Source of the DNA: Poa pratensis
Lineage: Eukaryota; Streptophyta; Magnoliopsida; Poales; Poaceae
Direction: 5' to 3'
Length of the DNA: 64,000 nt
NCBI GenBank assembly: GCA_947311845.1
Contig: CAMZMU010000027.1
Span: 30,146,125 to 30,210,124 of the forward strand
In this document: in pieces, positions 9,956 to 20,899 of the stretch
How positions within the stretch are numbered: the stretch's first letter is position 1
Layout of the letters: the number at the start of each line of letters is the position of its first letter
Notes under the pieces: model-generated
The model's input: the letters and a program-made list of their open reading frames with translations, nothing else
Database searches by the model: none
What the model was told of the DNA's origin: nothing
Made by a program: the position numbers and the translations under genes

Positions 9956-12900
9956 ATGGCGAAAGGTGGAGGCTCCAAGCGTGGTGCCGCTGCCGCTGCC
10001 GCGACCGATGCGGCCAAGGGCAAGAAGACTGTGGCGGGTACATCTGCATCCGCCGCGCTGAAGAAAGGCAGCGGGGACTGGGCGAAGTCCACCATCAAGG
10101 ACGCCCATTTGGTCAAGTTCCGCGAGCAGGGGTATCTGCCACCCGCGGAGCAGCTCGCCGTCCGCGCGCCATCGCCCAAGGAGGTACTCCCTGAACCACG
10201 CGCTAACGAGCGTGTTTGTTTTGCGGAGTTTTTGCCTAGGGGCTTTTCGCTTCCCCTCCACGATTTCGTTCGTGGTCTTCTTTTTGCCTACGGGGTGCAG
10301 ATCCATGATCTCACCCCAAATGGTATTATGCATATCGCGTGTTTCATCACGCTGTGCGAGTGCTTCCTCGGCGTCGCACCCAGCTGGGCGCTGTGGAAAG
10401 CCATCTTCATGGTACGGCCGAACAGAGGAGGTGGTCGCACCTACCCAGTTGGCGGCTGTGGAATCCAGGTGCGCAGCGACACCCGCTACTTCCGCCTGAA
10501 GACCGTCGACTCCGCCCAAGGCTGGAGGAAGGGGTGGTTTTATGCGACTGTCGAGCATGACGCAGCCGCCCCTTTCTCGACTGCTGCTTTCACCAGGACC
10601 AAGGCATGGGATCACCAACTCTCAGCCGAAGAAATGGAGGAGGCAAGCCCTTTGCTGGCTCGGATCGGAGGCATGCTAGACAAAGTCACAGGCATCCATT
10701 TGATCGCCACCTTTGTGAAGAGGCGGGTGTGGCCACTCCGTGCCCGAGCGCATCCCATGTGGGAGTATGAGGGCACGGGTGACTCCACTCGAATGAGCCC
10801 AGAGGAACTGTCAAGGAACGAACTTGTGACGCACGTGCGCCACATCACCAGCCTGACGACAGCCGACCCTTGCAACATCGATTGCCCCGTCATGCCATAC
10901 GGGACGGAAAACCCTTTGCTTGAGGTATGTCTGTAGTTTAATAGTTTGCCACTCGTAGCTTCTACGATATGTGCTTTTTGACTCTGACTTTGCAATTTGT
11001 GATATGTGCTATGCAGGGTCATTCGACTGCTGCCTCCCTTCCTCCTCTGCCTGAAAATGGAGAGACTGAAGAAACTCAGGCACTGGTGGTGGACCCGAAA
11101 GGGGATCAGTCGCCTATCCCTTCTGCCACCAATTCACATGTGGAGGAAGTCGAGGAGGAAGCAGCAGAAGAGGTCCAATCTGAAGACAAGGCCACCTCTG
11201 ACCAAGAAGTCGATACCGCGCCACCGAAGCGGCGTCGACTGGCCAAGAAGGCGCTTTCTGCTGTGAGTTCACCCGCGAGGGAGCAGGGCTTGGAGGATGA
11301 CGAGGAATCAGGCTCACCACCTGTTTTCCAAGCCACTCCTTTGCGTGCGTGCTCAACAAGCTCAACTCTTCCTCTTCAGTCGAGTGGCACCCCAGCCTTT
11401 GGGGGACCAATTTTTGGCGACTCCGAAGATGAGGAAGATGAGGAGCACAGGTATGTGCTTTTTGAGTATGAGAATTTTGTGCTGTCACATATTTATGCTG
11501 ACCGTCTTTTTGTTTGTCGTGTTGCCCACAGCGCTGAAAACAATCAGCCTGGGACTCCTCCAGTCGAAAATGTTCCAACCCAGGAGCAGTCGAATTATGC
11601 ACCGACTGGAAACGAGGCTGCCCAGCCAACGGCCACTGATGCTGTTGTTGAGCCAACCAAGGCGGCAACTCCAGTTATCGGGACATCAGTCGCGGCTCCT
11701 GAGCCGTGGATGAACCACGTAAGGAGCTTTTTGCTTGACCCGTTTTAGTTGTAGGTCTGTGAAAGTTTGAATTTTTGCTGAACTCGTTTGCTCGCAGCCC
11801 TTCTACCACACCTTGGCAGATTCCGCCAAGGCTTATGTCCAGGTGGAGCAGGAGAGGGACACCATGCGCGCCGAGCTAGAGCGGCTCAGTCGTGAGTTCT
11901 CCTTTTTGCCTTTGTTTTGCCGAATTTCTTTTTGCAATGCTTGATTTTGTCAAGTATTGAATGCACGTGATCTTGCTGGGCCAGGCGAAAAGAAGGAGCT
12001 GGAAGATGCACTCGCCGCACAGCGCGAAGAATCGAAGAAAGAACTGGCTGCCGCCACCAACTCAGCCGCTGCACGCGAGCGAGGATATGCTGACCAACTC
12101 GCGGCACTTGCGCATGCCATGGGAGGTGAGTAATCTTTTCTCCTTTTGATATGATAATATAGCTGTCGAGTGTCATGAAATGACTTTTGCCTTTTGTTTA
12201 TTGTGCAGAAGCTGTTGGCGCACCGGCCTCTACGGACGTGTCGAGTGGTGATCTTCCGCTGGACCAGGTTGTGGGTGGCCTAGGCGCCGTATGCACCCAG
12301 GCGAAGGACGCATTCGATAAATTGACGAACACACTTGGAGCTGTATACAAGGTGGTGTTCCCGACTGGCGTAGTGCCGTCGACAGCGGACGACTTCGCCG
12401 ACGTGTTTGGCCCTGGGACGTCCACCATGGCAGGTTTCGCTCGCGCCAACACGGTACGCGGATCCGAGTCCACCATCAAGCTTCTTATGGGATATGGGAT
12501 AGATTGCGACTACGAGGCAGCACTGTCTGCGTTCCCTCGGAAGCCAGATGGGAAGCCCATTTCTCTGAAGGGGGTGAGCGGAGCCGCCGCGCAACTGGCC
12601 GAGGTTTTTATGTCCACCATGGAGTGTCGGGCACTCGAGACTGCCATCGTCTGCTTAGGAAGTCGAATACTTAGGTTTAGGGTAGCCGTACCCTTTTGAT
12701 TTATGCCTTGTAATGATACCTTCTGAACTGCGCGAGTCTGCGCTTTGTTTGTGCTACCTTGTTTATGCAAATAGTCTTCCGAAGGATCGCGTTTGGCGAA
12801 GTGCTGAACTGTTGGAGTTATGCCGGGCAGCGTTTATTCGCCTGAACGAGACTCTTTTTCCTGCGGGGCCACAACCACAAGGGATTCGTGCTTTGTTGAA

Positions 12901-13146
12901 CATCTTCGTCAAACAAATCCCATTCGAGAGTTGCTGTCTCAGAGACTTGTGATTGGAGCCAACGCTGCAATGGCGTATATGCGTAGTCGAAAACCAAGGT
13001 TGGTGTTGCGGACACCTGCAGCCGGAGAGGTTCTCGAACAAAGAGACCTGGATGACACGATCCGAGCTGCGGAGACACTAATCGAGTGCACTCGCGAACA
13101 GCTTTGTGGTCCCGAGCTGCCCGTAAAGGACGAGCCTGAGGATTAG
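9956..13146 (+). CDS. Antisense multi-exon gene of the Tat-lineage element (plant 'putative gypsy type transposon' protein family)
   Basis: It runs opposite to pol. Frame and GT-AG signals give exons 9956-10924, 11017-11450, 11532-11718, 11798-11891, 11985-12125 and 12209-about 12660. A likely last exon from about 12780 to 13146 (ends PVKDEPED, stop 13144-13146) needs one frame change near 12900. Phases match at all five first junctions. The N-terminus is basic and alanine/lysine-rich (MAKGGGSKRGAAA). The core has LPRGFSLPLHDFVRGLLFAYGVQIHDLTPNGI..., LGVAPSWALWKAIFMV and TYPVGGCGIQVR, which I recognise as the domain found in RIRE2-type elements. Exon 2 encodes an acidic linker (EEVEEEAAEEVQSED), and exons 4-5 a coiled-coil-like charged helix (VEQERDTMRAELERL, EKKELEDALAAQREESKKE). 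Its function is unknown. It must have its own promoter, near 9700-9955. Confidence 0.75.
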
Positions 13147-13169
13147 AATAGTTTGCGAGTGCAATTTTT

Positions 13170-13470
13170 GCATAGGGGGCAGCCCCCGAGTGTAATTTTT
13201 GACTCTTTGTATATTGTATAGTTTGTATACTTTGATTTTTTGTCGAGCCCCCGAGTCAGTCGAGCGGGGTTTGTGAAATATGTGTTGGTTGTGAACCAAT
13301 GACTGTGCAGCCCCCGAGTATTCGAGTGCGGCTGCAGAGTTTTTGTGTCTTTGTTTGGATCCTTGTTACGCAGCCCCCGAGCATTCGGGTGCGGCTAAGG
13401 CATTGTGTTTCTGCAAGAGCGAGAGCTCATTTGATCGATAACACAGCCCCCGAGGGTTTCGGGTGCGGTT
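13170..13470. repeat. Degenerate repeats with a polypurine-tract-like motif between the antisense gene and pol
   Basis: CAGCCCCCGAGT or a close variant occurs near 13178, 13246, 13310, 13371 and 13445, three of them followed by TCGAGTGCGGC/TCGGGTGCGGT at a spacing of about 60-75 bp. Read on the minus strand each is ACTCGGGGGCT, almost the polypurine tract found beside the 3' LTR. The tail-to-tail spacer of the two transcription units lies here. Confidence 0.7.
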
Positions 13471-13666
13471 AAGGTATGAATTATGCGGGTAGTAGTCACA
13501 AGAAGTCGAAGGAACATTGATTTTATTCCTCTTTTGAATGTTAGGCTGCAGGCCGCCTCATTAAAAACCTTCCAGTCCCCTTAGGTACCCTGGTAAGGAA
13601 AAGAGCGCGTCTGAAACCTGCAGCCATCCGACATATAGCCTATTACATTGTATGACTGTGAGCACT

Positions 13667-15967
13667 TTATGCGTAGAAACGGCGCAGATGCGCAACGTTC
13701 CAAGGATTATGAGAGAGTTCGCCTGTCTTCGCGTGCTTCAGTCGATATGCGCCTCCACCAAGGACCTCCGTGATGATGAAGGGACCTCCCATGGGGAAGC
13801 GAGCTTGTGCACCTTCTTTTGCTTCAGTCGAAGAACCAGGTCGCCCAACAAAGGACCTGGTTCGCAGTCGACGGCTATGGTAGTTGCGGAGATCCTGCTG
13901 GTAAACAGCTGTGCGGGCCAAGGCCGTGTCTCGCGCCTCATCGAGCAAGTCGACTGCGTCTTCGAGTGCTTCTTCCGCGTCTTCTTCATTGTATGCTTCA
14001 ACTCGTGGCGCATTGAACCTTACATCTGATGGCAGAATTGCCTCTGCACCATAGACCATGAAGAATGGGGTGAACTGCGTAGAAGTGTTGGGAGTTGTGC
14101 GTAGGCTCCATAGCACAGATGGTAGTTCTTCGACCCAAGCACCCGCAGCTCTTTTGAGTGGCACCAGGAGGCGCTTCTTGATCCCACTCGTCACAAGTCC
14201 GTTGGCCTTTTCGACTTGGCCATTGGATTGTGGATGTGCCACGGATGCGTAGTTGAGCGTAATGTCCTGCTCTTTGCAGAAGGTTTTGAACTCCTCAGCC
14301 GTGAAGTTTGTGCCGTTATCAGTGATGATACTGTTTGGGACACCGAAGCGGTAGATGATGCTCTTTATGAAGTTGACTGCCGTAGTAGCAGTCGAATTTG
14401 TGATGGGGACCGCCTCGATCCACTTTGTGAACTTGTCGACTGCCACCAGTAGGTGAGTATGCCCGCCATGCGATGATTTTTTGAGTGGCCCAACCATATC
14501 GAGCCCCCATTGGGCGAAAGGCCAGGCCAGCGGTATAGTCTTCAACGCCGATGCGGGTGCGTGCGGCCTTGTTGCGAATTTCTGGCAGCCGACGCACCTT
14601 TTGACTATGTCCTCCGCGTCTTTGAGTGCTGTAGGCCAGTAAAACCCTGCGCGAAAGGCTTTGGCTACGAGTGATCGACTGCTGGCGTGATGCCCACAGG
14701 TACCTGCATGAATGTCTCGAAGTATGGCTTGGCCATCTTCGAATGCGATGCATCTTTGGAACATACCTGATATGCTGCGCTTGTATAACTCGCCGTTGAT
14801 AACGGTGTATGCTTTTGATCTTCGAGTCACGCGTCGGGACTCGGTTATGTCATCTGGTAGCTCGCCACGGAGTATGTAAGCCAGAAAAGGTTGAGTCCAG
14901 GTTGGCTCAATGAGAAATACCTCGACTGGGGGGTCCTCTGTGCTAGGCACTTTGCTTTTGGGTGGCGTAGTCGACGGAGGAGGCTCTCGTTTCTCCTTGA
15001 TAGATCTGTGTTCGATGCGCTCGAGGAAGACACCAGGTGGAATTTGTGCGCCAGTTGAGCCAAGATTGGCTAGCATGTCTGCTTCTTCGTTACTTTCCCT
15101 TCCTATGTGCCTCAACTCGCAGCCCTCGAAGCTGCCCTCCAGTGTGTTGTACAGGTCGCGATAAGCGATCATGTTGTCCGCGATTGCGTCGCAGGCCTTC
15201 ATTGTTTGCTGCACCACGAGATTGGAGTCGCCGTAGATCATCAATCGAGTGCACCCAAGTGCTTTTGCCATCCGCATGCCATGGATCAGAGCCTCGTATT
15301 CAGCCTCGTTATTGGAGGGTAGTTTGAATCCCATCTGCAAAACATAACGTAGCTTGTCCCCTTTTGGTGATATGAGGATGACGCCTGCGCCTGCGCCTTC
15401 GTGTTTCTTGGACCCATCGAAGTACATGGTCCAGGAATTGGACACGTCTGGTGCTCCAGGTAATTGGGCCTCTATCCACTCGGTTGTGAAGTCGGGTAGG
15501 ACTTGTGCTTTGATAGCCTTCGGGTGCTCGTACTTGATGTCTCTTGGAGCCAGCTCGATGAGCCATTTTGCGACTCGACCCGTTGCATTGGGGTTTGTGA
15601 GGATATCACCGATTGCTGAGTTACTTACCACGGTGATCGGGTGCTCGGTGAAGTAGTGTGTCAACTTCCTTGAGGACATGAATACAGCGTATGCCAGCTT
15701 TTGATAGTGCGGGTACCGCTGTTTTGATATGGAGAGAACCTCGCTCAGGTAGTAGACTGGACGTTGTATGCTTTGGATGTGCCCCTCCTCCATGCGTTCG
15801 ACTACCAGTACGGTGCTCACCACCCTGTTTGTAGCCGAGACATACAGGTAGAGTGGTTCCCGTTCCTTAGGTGCGACGAGGATCGGAGGGCTTGTGAGGA
15901 TCCGCTTGAGATCTGTGAAGGCTGCTTCAGCTTCTGGCGTCCACTCGAACTTGTCCGCCTTCTTCAT
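13667..15967 (-). CDS. RNase H, Tat-type second RNase H and integrase part of pol
   Basis: An open frame of 766 codons. Order: end of RT/first RNase H (FEWTPEAEAAFTDLKRIL, LYLYVSATNRVVSTVLV), then the additional RNase H of Tat elements (MYFDGSKKHEGAGAGVIL, NNEAEYEALIHGM, IYGDSNLVVQQ, NEEADMLANLG). The integrase follows, with a zinc-binding H2C2 (HAGTCGHH...CVGCQKF) and the catalytic core (GLDMVGPL, IITDNGTNF, QSNGQVEKANG giving D, D and E). The tail has the usual GPFIITEVLGGGAYRL. The listed start is only the first Met of the open frame; the natural protein is a fusion with the upstream, now frameshifted, protease-RT. In the family these domains remove RNA from the hybrid and insert the cDNA. 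This is the best preserved part of the element. Confidence 0.92.
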   Translation of the reverse strand: MKKADKFEWTPEAEAAFTDLKRILTSPPILVAPKEREPLYLYVSATNRVVSTVLVVERMEEGHIQSIQRPVYYLSEVLSISKQRYPHYQKLAYAVFMSSRKLTHYFTEHPITVVSNSAIGDILTNPNATGRVAKWLIELAPRDIKYEHPKAIKAQVLPDFTTEWIEAQLPGAPDVSNSWTMYFDGSKKHEGAGAGVILISPKGDKLRYVLQMGFKLPSNNEAEYEALIHGMRMAKALGCTRLMIYGDSNLVVQQTMKACDAIADNMIAYRDLYNTLEGSFEGCELRHIGRESNEEADMLANLGSTGAQIPPGVFLERIEHRSIKEKREPPPSTTPPKSKVPSTEDPPVEVFLIEPTWTQPFLAYILRGELPDDITESRRVTRRSKAYTVINGELYKRSISGMFQRCIAFEDGQAILRDIHAGTCGHHASSRSLVAKAFRAGFYWPTALKDAEDIVKRCVGCQKFATRPHAPASALKTIPLAWPFAQWGLDMVGPLKKSSHGGHTHLLVAVDKFTKWIEAVPITNSTATTAVNFIKSIIYRFGVPNSIITDNGTNFTAEEFKTFCKEQDITLNYASVAHPQSNGQVEKANGLVTSGIKKRLLVPLKRAAGAWVEELPSVLWSLRTTPNTSTQFTPFFMVYGAEAILPSDVRFNAPRVEAYNEEDAEEALEDAVDLLDEARDTALARTAVYQQDLRNYHSRRLRTRSFVGRPGSSTEAKEGAQARFPMGGPFIITEVLGGGAYRLKHAKTGELSHNPWNVAHLRRFYA

Positions 15968-17449
15968 CAGTCGATAGAATGGTAAGCCTTTTCACCCAGT
16001 TTGCTGATGAATCGACTGAGCGCTGCTACTCGTCCTGCTAGTTTCTGCACATCATGAAGCTTTGAAGGCCTTTGCATTGTGAGGATGGCCTGTATTTTCT
16101 CCGGGTCTGCTTCGATTCCACGGGCAGAGACTAGGTACCCTAGAGCTGCCCGGCTGGAACGCCGAACGTACACTTCTTAGGATTGAGCTTGATATGGAAG
16201 CGTTTGAGGTTTGCGAACGTCTCCCTCAAATCGTCGAGTAGTGTGTGTCTTCCCTTGTGGTAATGACAATGTCATCACGTAGACCTGGACGTTGCGTCCG
16301 ATTTGCTTTTTGAGGCAGTCCTGCATCATGCGCTGGTATGTTGCACCCGCGTTTTTGAGCCCAAAGGGCATAGTTGTGTAGCAGTAGACCCCGAGTGGGG
16401 TTATGAACGCCGTTTTTTCTTCGTCTTCTTGCTTCATCCTTATCTGGTGATAACCTGAGTAAGCATCCAGAAAGGAGAGTCGTGCGCATCCGGCGGTGGA
16501 GTCGACGATCTGGTCGATTCGGGTAGCGGGAAGTGATCCTTTGGACAGCACTTGTTCAGCGCTGTGAAGTCCACGCACATCCGAAGGATGTCTGTATGCT
16601 TCTTTCTACGAGTACGGGGTTGGCCACCCATTGTGATTTCTTGATTTCCCTAATGAATCCTGCTGCGAGTAACCGGTCGACTTCAGATTCGACTGCGGTT
16701 CGCTTTGGGCCGGAGATTCGACGCATCGTTTGCTTGACTGGCTTTGCATCTGGAAACAATTGGAGAGAGTGCTCGGCGAATTCCCTGGGAATACCTGGCA
16801 TGTCGGCTGGACACCACGCAAATATTTCCCAGTTCTCACGGAGGAATTCGACGAGCGCGCCTTCCTATGCGATAGGCAGGCTCGAAGATATGTTGACTGT
16901 CTTGGACGGATCGGTCGGGTGCACCTGATGCGACCTTGTGTCATTTGTAGCATTGAAGGATCTGTCGACTGCCAACTTCTTATGCTCTGGAAGGAGTGTG
17001 CGGTCGTTGGTAATCGCCAAGTCGGCGAGTGATTCTTCCACCCCGAACATCTCGGAGATTTTGCTGAACTCGCGGTCGCAAGCATCGGACCTTTGAAAGT
17101 TTCCACGGACAGTGATGACTCCCTTTGGTCCTGGCATCTTCAGCGTGAGGTACGCGTAGTGTGGCACCGCCATGAATCGAGCAAACGTCGGGCGACCAAG
17201 AATAGCATGGTATTGTGATTTCCAGTCGACGACCTCGAACTCAATCGACTCTGTCCTGAAGTGGCTTTTGTCCCCGAACGTAACGTCGAGTTGTATGGTG
17301 CCTTCTGGGCTAATTGCTTTGCCAGGAACAATACCGTGGAAGGTATTTGAAGATTTTGGGAGGTTTTCGACTGACCTGTTCATTTTGCGGAGCGTGTCCG
17401 CGAAGATGATGTTTATGCCGCTGCCTCCATCCATGAAGACCTTGGTCAT
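15968..17449 (-). pseudogene. Aspartic protease and reverse transcriptase region of pol (frameshifted)
   Basis: The protease domain has the active-site motif MDGGSGINII near 17449 and ILGRP further on. The reverse transcriptase follows: RLLAAGFIREIKKSQWVANPV, CVDFTALNKCCPKDHFPLP, FLDAYSGYHQI, TMPFGLKNAGATYQRMM. A frame break falls inside the catalytic YVDD motif at about 16262-16270, where the bases run from YV straight into another frame. Other breaks lie near 16620 and 16160. RT activity from this copy is therefore excluded. In the family this part processes the polyprotein and copies the RNA into cDNA. Confidence 0.87.
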
Positions 17450-17479
17450 GGCGTAGCCTCCTATTTGCGCGTCGAGTAC

Positions 17480-20029
17480 CAGAGCCGCTGCCCTGGTCGA
17501 ACTACAGCTGGGGGATGATCCTCTCGACTGAAGCTTATGATGGTTTCCGATCCCTTCAGAAATTCGGCACGGCAGGAGGTGCCATGACAGCCATGTTCAC
17601 TGTCGAGTGATTAGCTTTTGCTGCCTGTTGGAGGGGCGACCCTTTTGTATCATGTACATCTGCCCGTGGGGCTGTGGATATTGATCATCTTCCGCCCGTA
17701 GTACGGGTTGTATGGCACCTGCGAGGTTTGCGCCTGGAGCAGGCTGTGGTGGTGGTTGCGGTGGCGGCTGTGGCGCCATGAGAGCGGGCACAGCGTTCGG
17801 CTGTGGTGCGGGTGCAGGCGTGGGCTGAGCAGGTGCTGGGCCGTACCTTTTGAGTCGTATCATGTAGTCAGTCGCCATTTGGTCGAATTCCCTGCAGTTC
17901 CTTAGGGTGTGATTGGAGCGTAGTTTTCCGTCGTCCCCCTTGAAGAGGTGGAATCTGCACCAGTCGTCCATCTTTTCCTCGAATGACCGCTCGGGTTTTG
18001 CGTCGCTGCGTTTGCGCCATTCTTGCCTTTTGTAGCTGTCGCTCCGCTGCTCGCGATCTCGACTGTCCCGTCGATCATCCGAGCGTCGATTGCTTCTATC
18101 TTGGTCTCCCGGGTTGTGTGTATCCAGCCGCCATGAACTCGGGTCTGTTATCGTCGTAAGGACGTTTGGAACGTTTGCGCCTGCGATCTTCTCTGTATGA
18201 ATCTCTGCGGCCTCGACTGCCGCTTTCGTAGTTGTCGCGTGTTGGGGAAGCACGGGATCTGCGTACAGAATCCTCTCCATCTGCCCACTCAGTCGCAACT
18301 TTGATGAGGTCAGCCAGGGAGGTTGGCTTTTCACGACCAAGTGCCTCTTTGAAGTCCTTCCTGGCGAGACCTTGTATGAAGGCATCCATGGCCCTGTCTT
18401 CTGACACTTTGCCAACCGAATTGCGTATTTCGGTCCACCGCCGTATGTATGATCTCAACGACTCGTCTGATCGTTGAGTGCATGTCCTTAATTCTCGAAT
18501 GTCTTCGGGCGCTCACACAGAGGCTCGAAGTTTTTGATGAAGTCTCTGCGGAAATCGTCCCACGAGTCGTATGATGATGGAGGGAGCGATTTGAGCCAGT
18601 CGCGGGCAGTTCCTTCGAGCATAAGTCGTATGTACTGCATCGCCGTGGTGTTCGTGCCACGCTGGCATGCCACGGCGAGTCTGTAATCTTCTACCACCCA
18701 GAAGGTTCTTGGCGACCGTTGTACTTGGGTTGTTCGCCTGTCAACTTGAACCGTTTGGGCATCCGCGTCTCACGGATGCGTCGAGTGAAGCACAATGCTC
18801 CGCATGGCTCTGGTTCACGATCAGAGTATGAATCGCTGCTATAGGATCTTCGAGATCTGCTTCTGCTGGACCTGTGCCGGCGCGTGCTTCTCCTTCCTTC
18901 ATCCGAGTGGTGGCTGCGACCACTGCGATGATGTGCTGCGTGTCGTGAGTCGACTATGTCGCGATCGCGATTCCTTGCTGGAGTTTTGTCTTCTGGCTGT
19001 ATAGCCTGTGCCGCTAGAGCTAGCGATTTGAGTTGTTGGCGATGCAGGGCTGCGTTAGGGTCATTCGCCGGAGGTTGCATTGCCTTGAGGTAAGCACCTA
19101 CGGAGAATAATGCACCCGCAGCAGTTTTGGGCACTGGGATTCCGTTAGCGTCCTCTGTCATGAACGACAGGTTACGGGTGATTGCTACCCTTTCATGTTC
19201 TGGAAGGCTTGCCAACCGCGACCTAGGTCGTGGGGTTGGTTGCATTGTGGACCCGAGGGATTGCTCCCTTCTTCGGGCACTCGAGAGGCTGGCTTGCCTT
19301 TTGCGCTCTCGAGCGTCGCTCGGTAGTTTTGCAGTCGAATTGACTCCTGCCAGTTGAAGTACTGGAAGGTCAACATCTCCTCTGGGGTGGAATTTGGTGG
19401 CATCATTGTGCACTCCTTTATGACTTTATCTGCTTTTGCTGCCATCTCCTCCGTGATTGTCAAGGTTGTGACCCCATCCGGCATGGTTACCGTGCATGGG
19501 AATTGTGCAGGCCTGCGAGCGGCTGCGTCTGCGGATGATTCTGCGGTGAAGGCCACGTAGACCTGATGGGGCGTGACCCGAGGACAGGTGTATGTGCTGT
19601 CGATTCCAGTCATGGACTCGACGTCGCCGTCGAGGCTCATGTCAGAGCCAGTGTGTTCATCGAGTAGATCTTCGAGGCGAATCTCGTTGTCGTGTTCATC
19701 GCCTATGCTCATCTCGGTGTTGGCGAAGCCATTATGGATTTCTGAGTCGAGGTTGGTGTTGGTGAAGATCTCCGAGTCGACGTTGCTGTCGTTATGAATC
19801 GCGGGCTCGTAGAAGTCATCGAGGGAGATCCCGCAGTCGAAACTTCGTCGAGTGGTAGGTTGAAGTCGACGTTGCTTGTGCGGTATGCTGATTCTGCCTC
19901 CTCGCCTTGGAGTTCCGTCATCATGAACCTGTCGAGCTCGCCGGTCGACATGGTTGTTGCGGGCGAGCAGGCTTCAGGAATCGACGACGGGGCGAGCGCA
20001 GTCGACGGAGCCTCGAGTGCGCCCAGCAC
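17480..20029 (-). pseudogene. gag of the Tat-lineage element (frameshifted)
   Basis: Minus-strand frames succeed one another: 20029-19709 (acidic N-terminus), 19712-19185 (TFQYFNWQESIRLQNYRATLE), 19413-18691 (arginine/serine-rich stretch), then the core retrotransposon gag domain at about 18697-18330. Gag-domain motifs are MLEGTARDWLKSLP, WDDFRRDFIKNFEP and RSYIRRWTEIRNS. A basic, proline-rich tail ends near 17597. At least four frame changes are needed, so no full gag can be made here. In an intact element gag forms the virus-like particle and packages the RNA. Confidence 0.8.
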
Positions 20030-20214
20030 CGTTGTTGCGGATCTGTCGAGTCCTGCGTGCCAAGATTGTTTACGAAAAAATTGAATGCTCCAACAGTTAA
20101 GCTCAAACCTGATTCAAGGCCAGAAAACGCCTCCTGAAGCTCTGGCGAGTGCGGATTGAAATTCATTGGAAGAGCAGATGCGCTTTTTGCGGTGAAGCGG
20201 GCAGGCTGCCGCTT

Positions 20215-20370
20215 TTCGAGTGGATCGGCGAGTCGCCGTGTGTCGCCTGGATCGGCGAGTTGCTGTTTGCTGACATGGCCGGCGAGTTGCCGTTTGCAGA
20301 TGAGATCGGCGAGTTGCCGTTTGCTGGTGTGATCGGCGATTTGCCGTTTGCTGTTGGGACCGGCGAAACT
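20215..20370 (-). repeat. 27-bp minisatellite in the leader
   Basis: About five to six imperfect units of the form GATCGGCGAGTTGCCGTTTG lie between the primer site and gag. Read on the minus strand in one frame they would give a nine-residue repeat (GNSPISSAN-like), but no start codon context supports translation. The array is probably part of the leader RNA. Confidence 0.8.
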
Positions 20371-20389
20371 TCGAGTCCAGCGCTATTCT

Positions 20390-20409
20390 TTCCCACAGAC
20401 GGCGCCACT
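20390..20409 (-). promoter_or_regulatory. Primer-binding site
   Basis: Read on the minus strand, AGTGGCGCCGTCTGTGGGAA directly follows the LTR end. TGGCGCCGTCTGTGGGAA is the usual primer site of plant Tat-lineage Gypsy elements; I do not assign the tRNA with certainty. Confidence 0.75.
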
Positions 20410-20899
20410 TGACGAGGGGTAGACTCATCAAGACCCATGGTTAAGGTCCCTAGGTTATGAATATGGGGGAGAGAACGTGGTAGAGCTGGAAGTATCGTCG
20501 GCTGACAAGCAGGGCAAAGATTTTACCCAGGTTCAGGGCCCTCGTGTGGAGGTAACACCCCTACGTCCTGCCTGTCTGTTATTGCTTTGTGAATATGATG
20601 GTTACAAGAGTCCCGGCGAGATGTCGATCTCGCTAGGGTTTTGGTGGCTCTGAAAGTACGTGGTCTGGTTCGATGGCCCTCCCAGTCCTTAAATAATAGG
20701 CTGGGTCTCGGGTGTTCGTAACCGACTCGATTTACAAGTAAGGAAACTCTAAACCGACTATTGCTTCGCCAAACTTGGAGGATACTCCATCTTCGTGGGC
20801 CTCCCTTCATGGGCTTCATGTAGGCTCTGATAGTTGGGCCTAGTCGATACGTGCACCAGGTACCCTCATGGTAGGGTACCCGATAGGATACCCATGTCA
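20410..20899 (-). repeat. 5' LTR of the Tat-lineage element
   Basis: It has the same ends as the copy at 8167-8656 and is followed on the plus strand by the second GTGGA target duplication (20900-20904). Minus-strand transcription would start in this copy. Confidence 0.93.

Larger units (their letters stand above)
8167..20899 (-). mobile_element. Full-length Gypsy LTR retrotransposon, Tat lineage (RIRE2/Grande-like)
   Basis: Two 490-bp LTRs (8167-8656 and 20410-20899) are flanked by the 5-bp duplication GTGGA. By eye they differ at about six substitutions and two single-base indels, which points to a fairly recent insertion. Read on the minus strand the order is 5' LTR, primer site AGTGGCGCCGTCTG, leader with a 27-bp minisatellite, gag, aspartic protease, reverse transcriptase, RNase H, a second (plant Tat-type) RNase H, integrase, a spacer, an opposite-strand multi-exon gene, polypurine tract CTCGGGGGCTAC, 3' LTR. 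The second RNase H and the antisense gene are established marks of the Tat group. gag and pol carry several frameshifts, so this copy cannot make its own machinery. Confidence 0.95.

Noticed and set aside
13170..13470. CRISPR-like repeat array
   Set aside because: The repeats are degenerate, spacing is irregular, the genome is a plant and the region is inside a retrotransposon.
8167..20899. Endogenous pararetrovirus (caulimovirid) copy
   Set aside because: LTRs, primer site, integrase and TSD are all present, which marks an LTR retrotransposon; no movement protein is seen.
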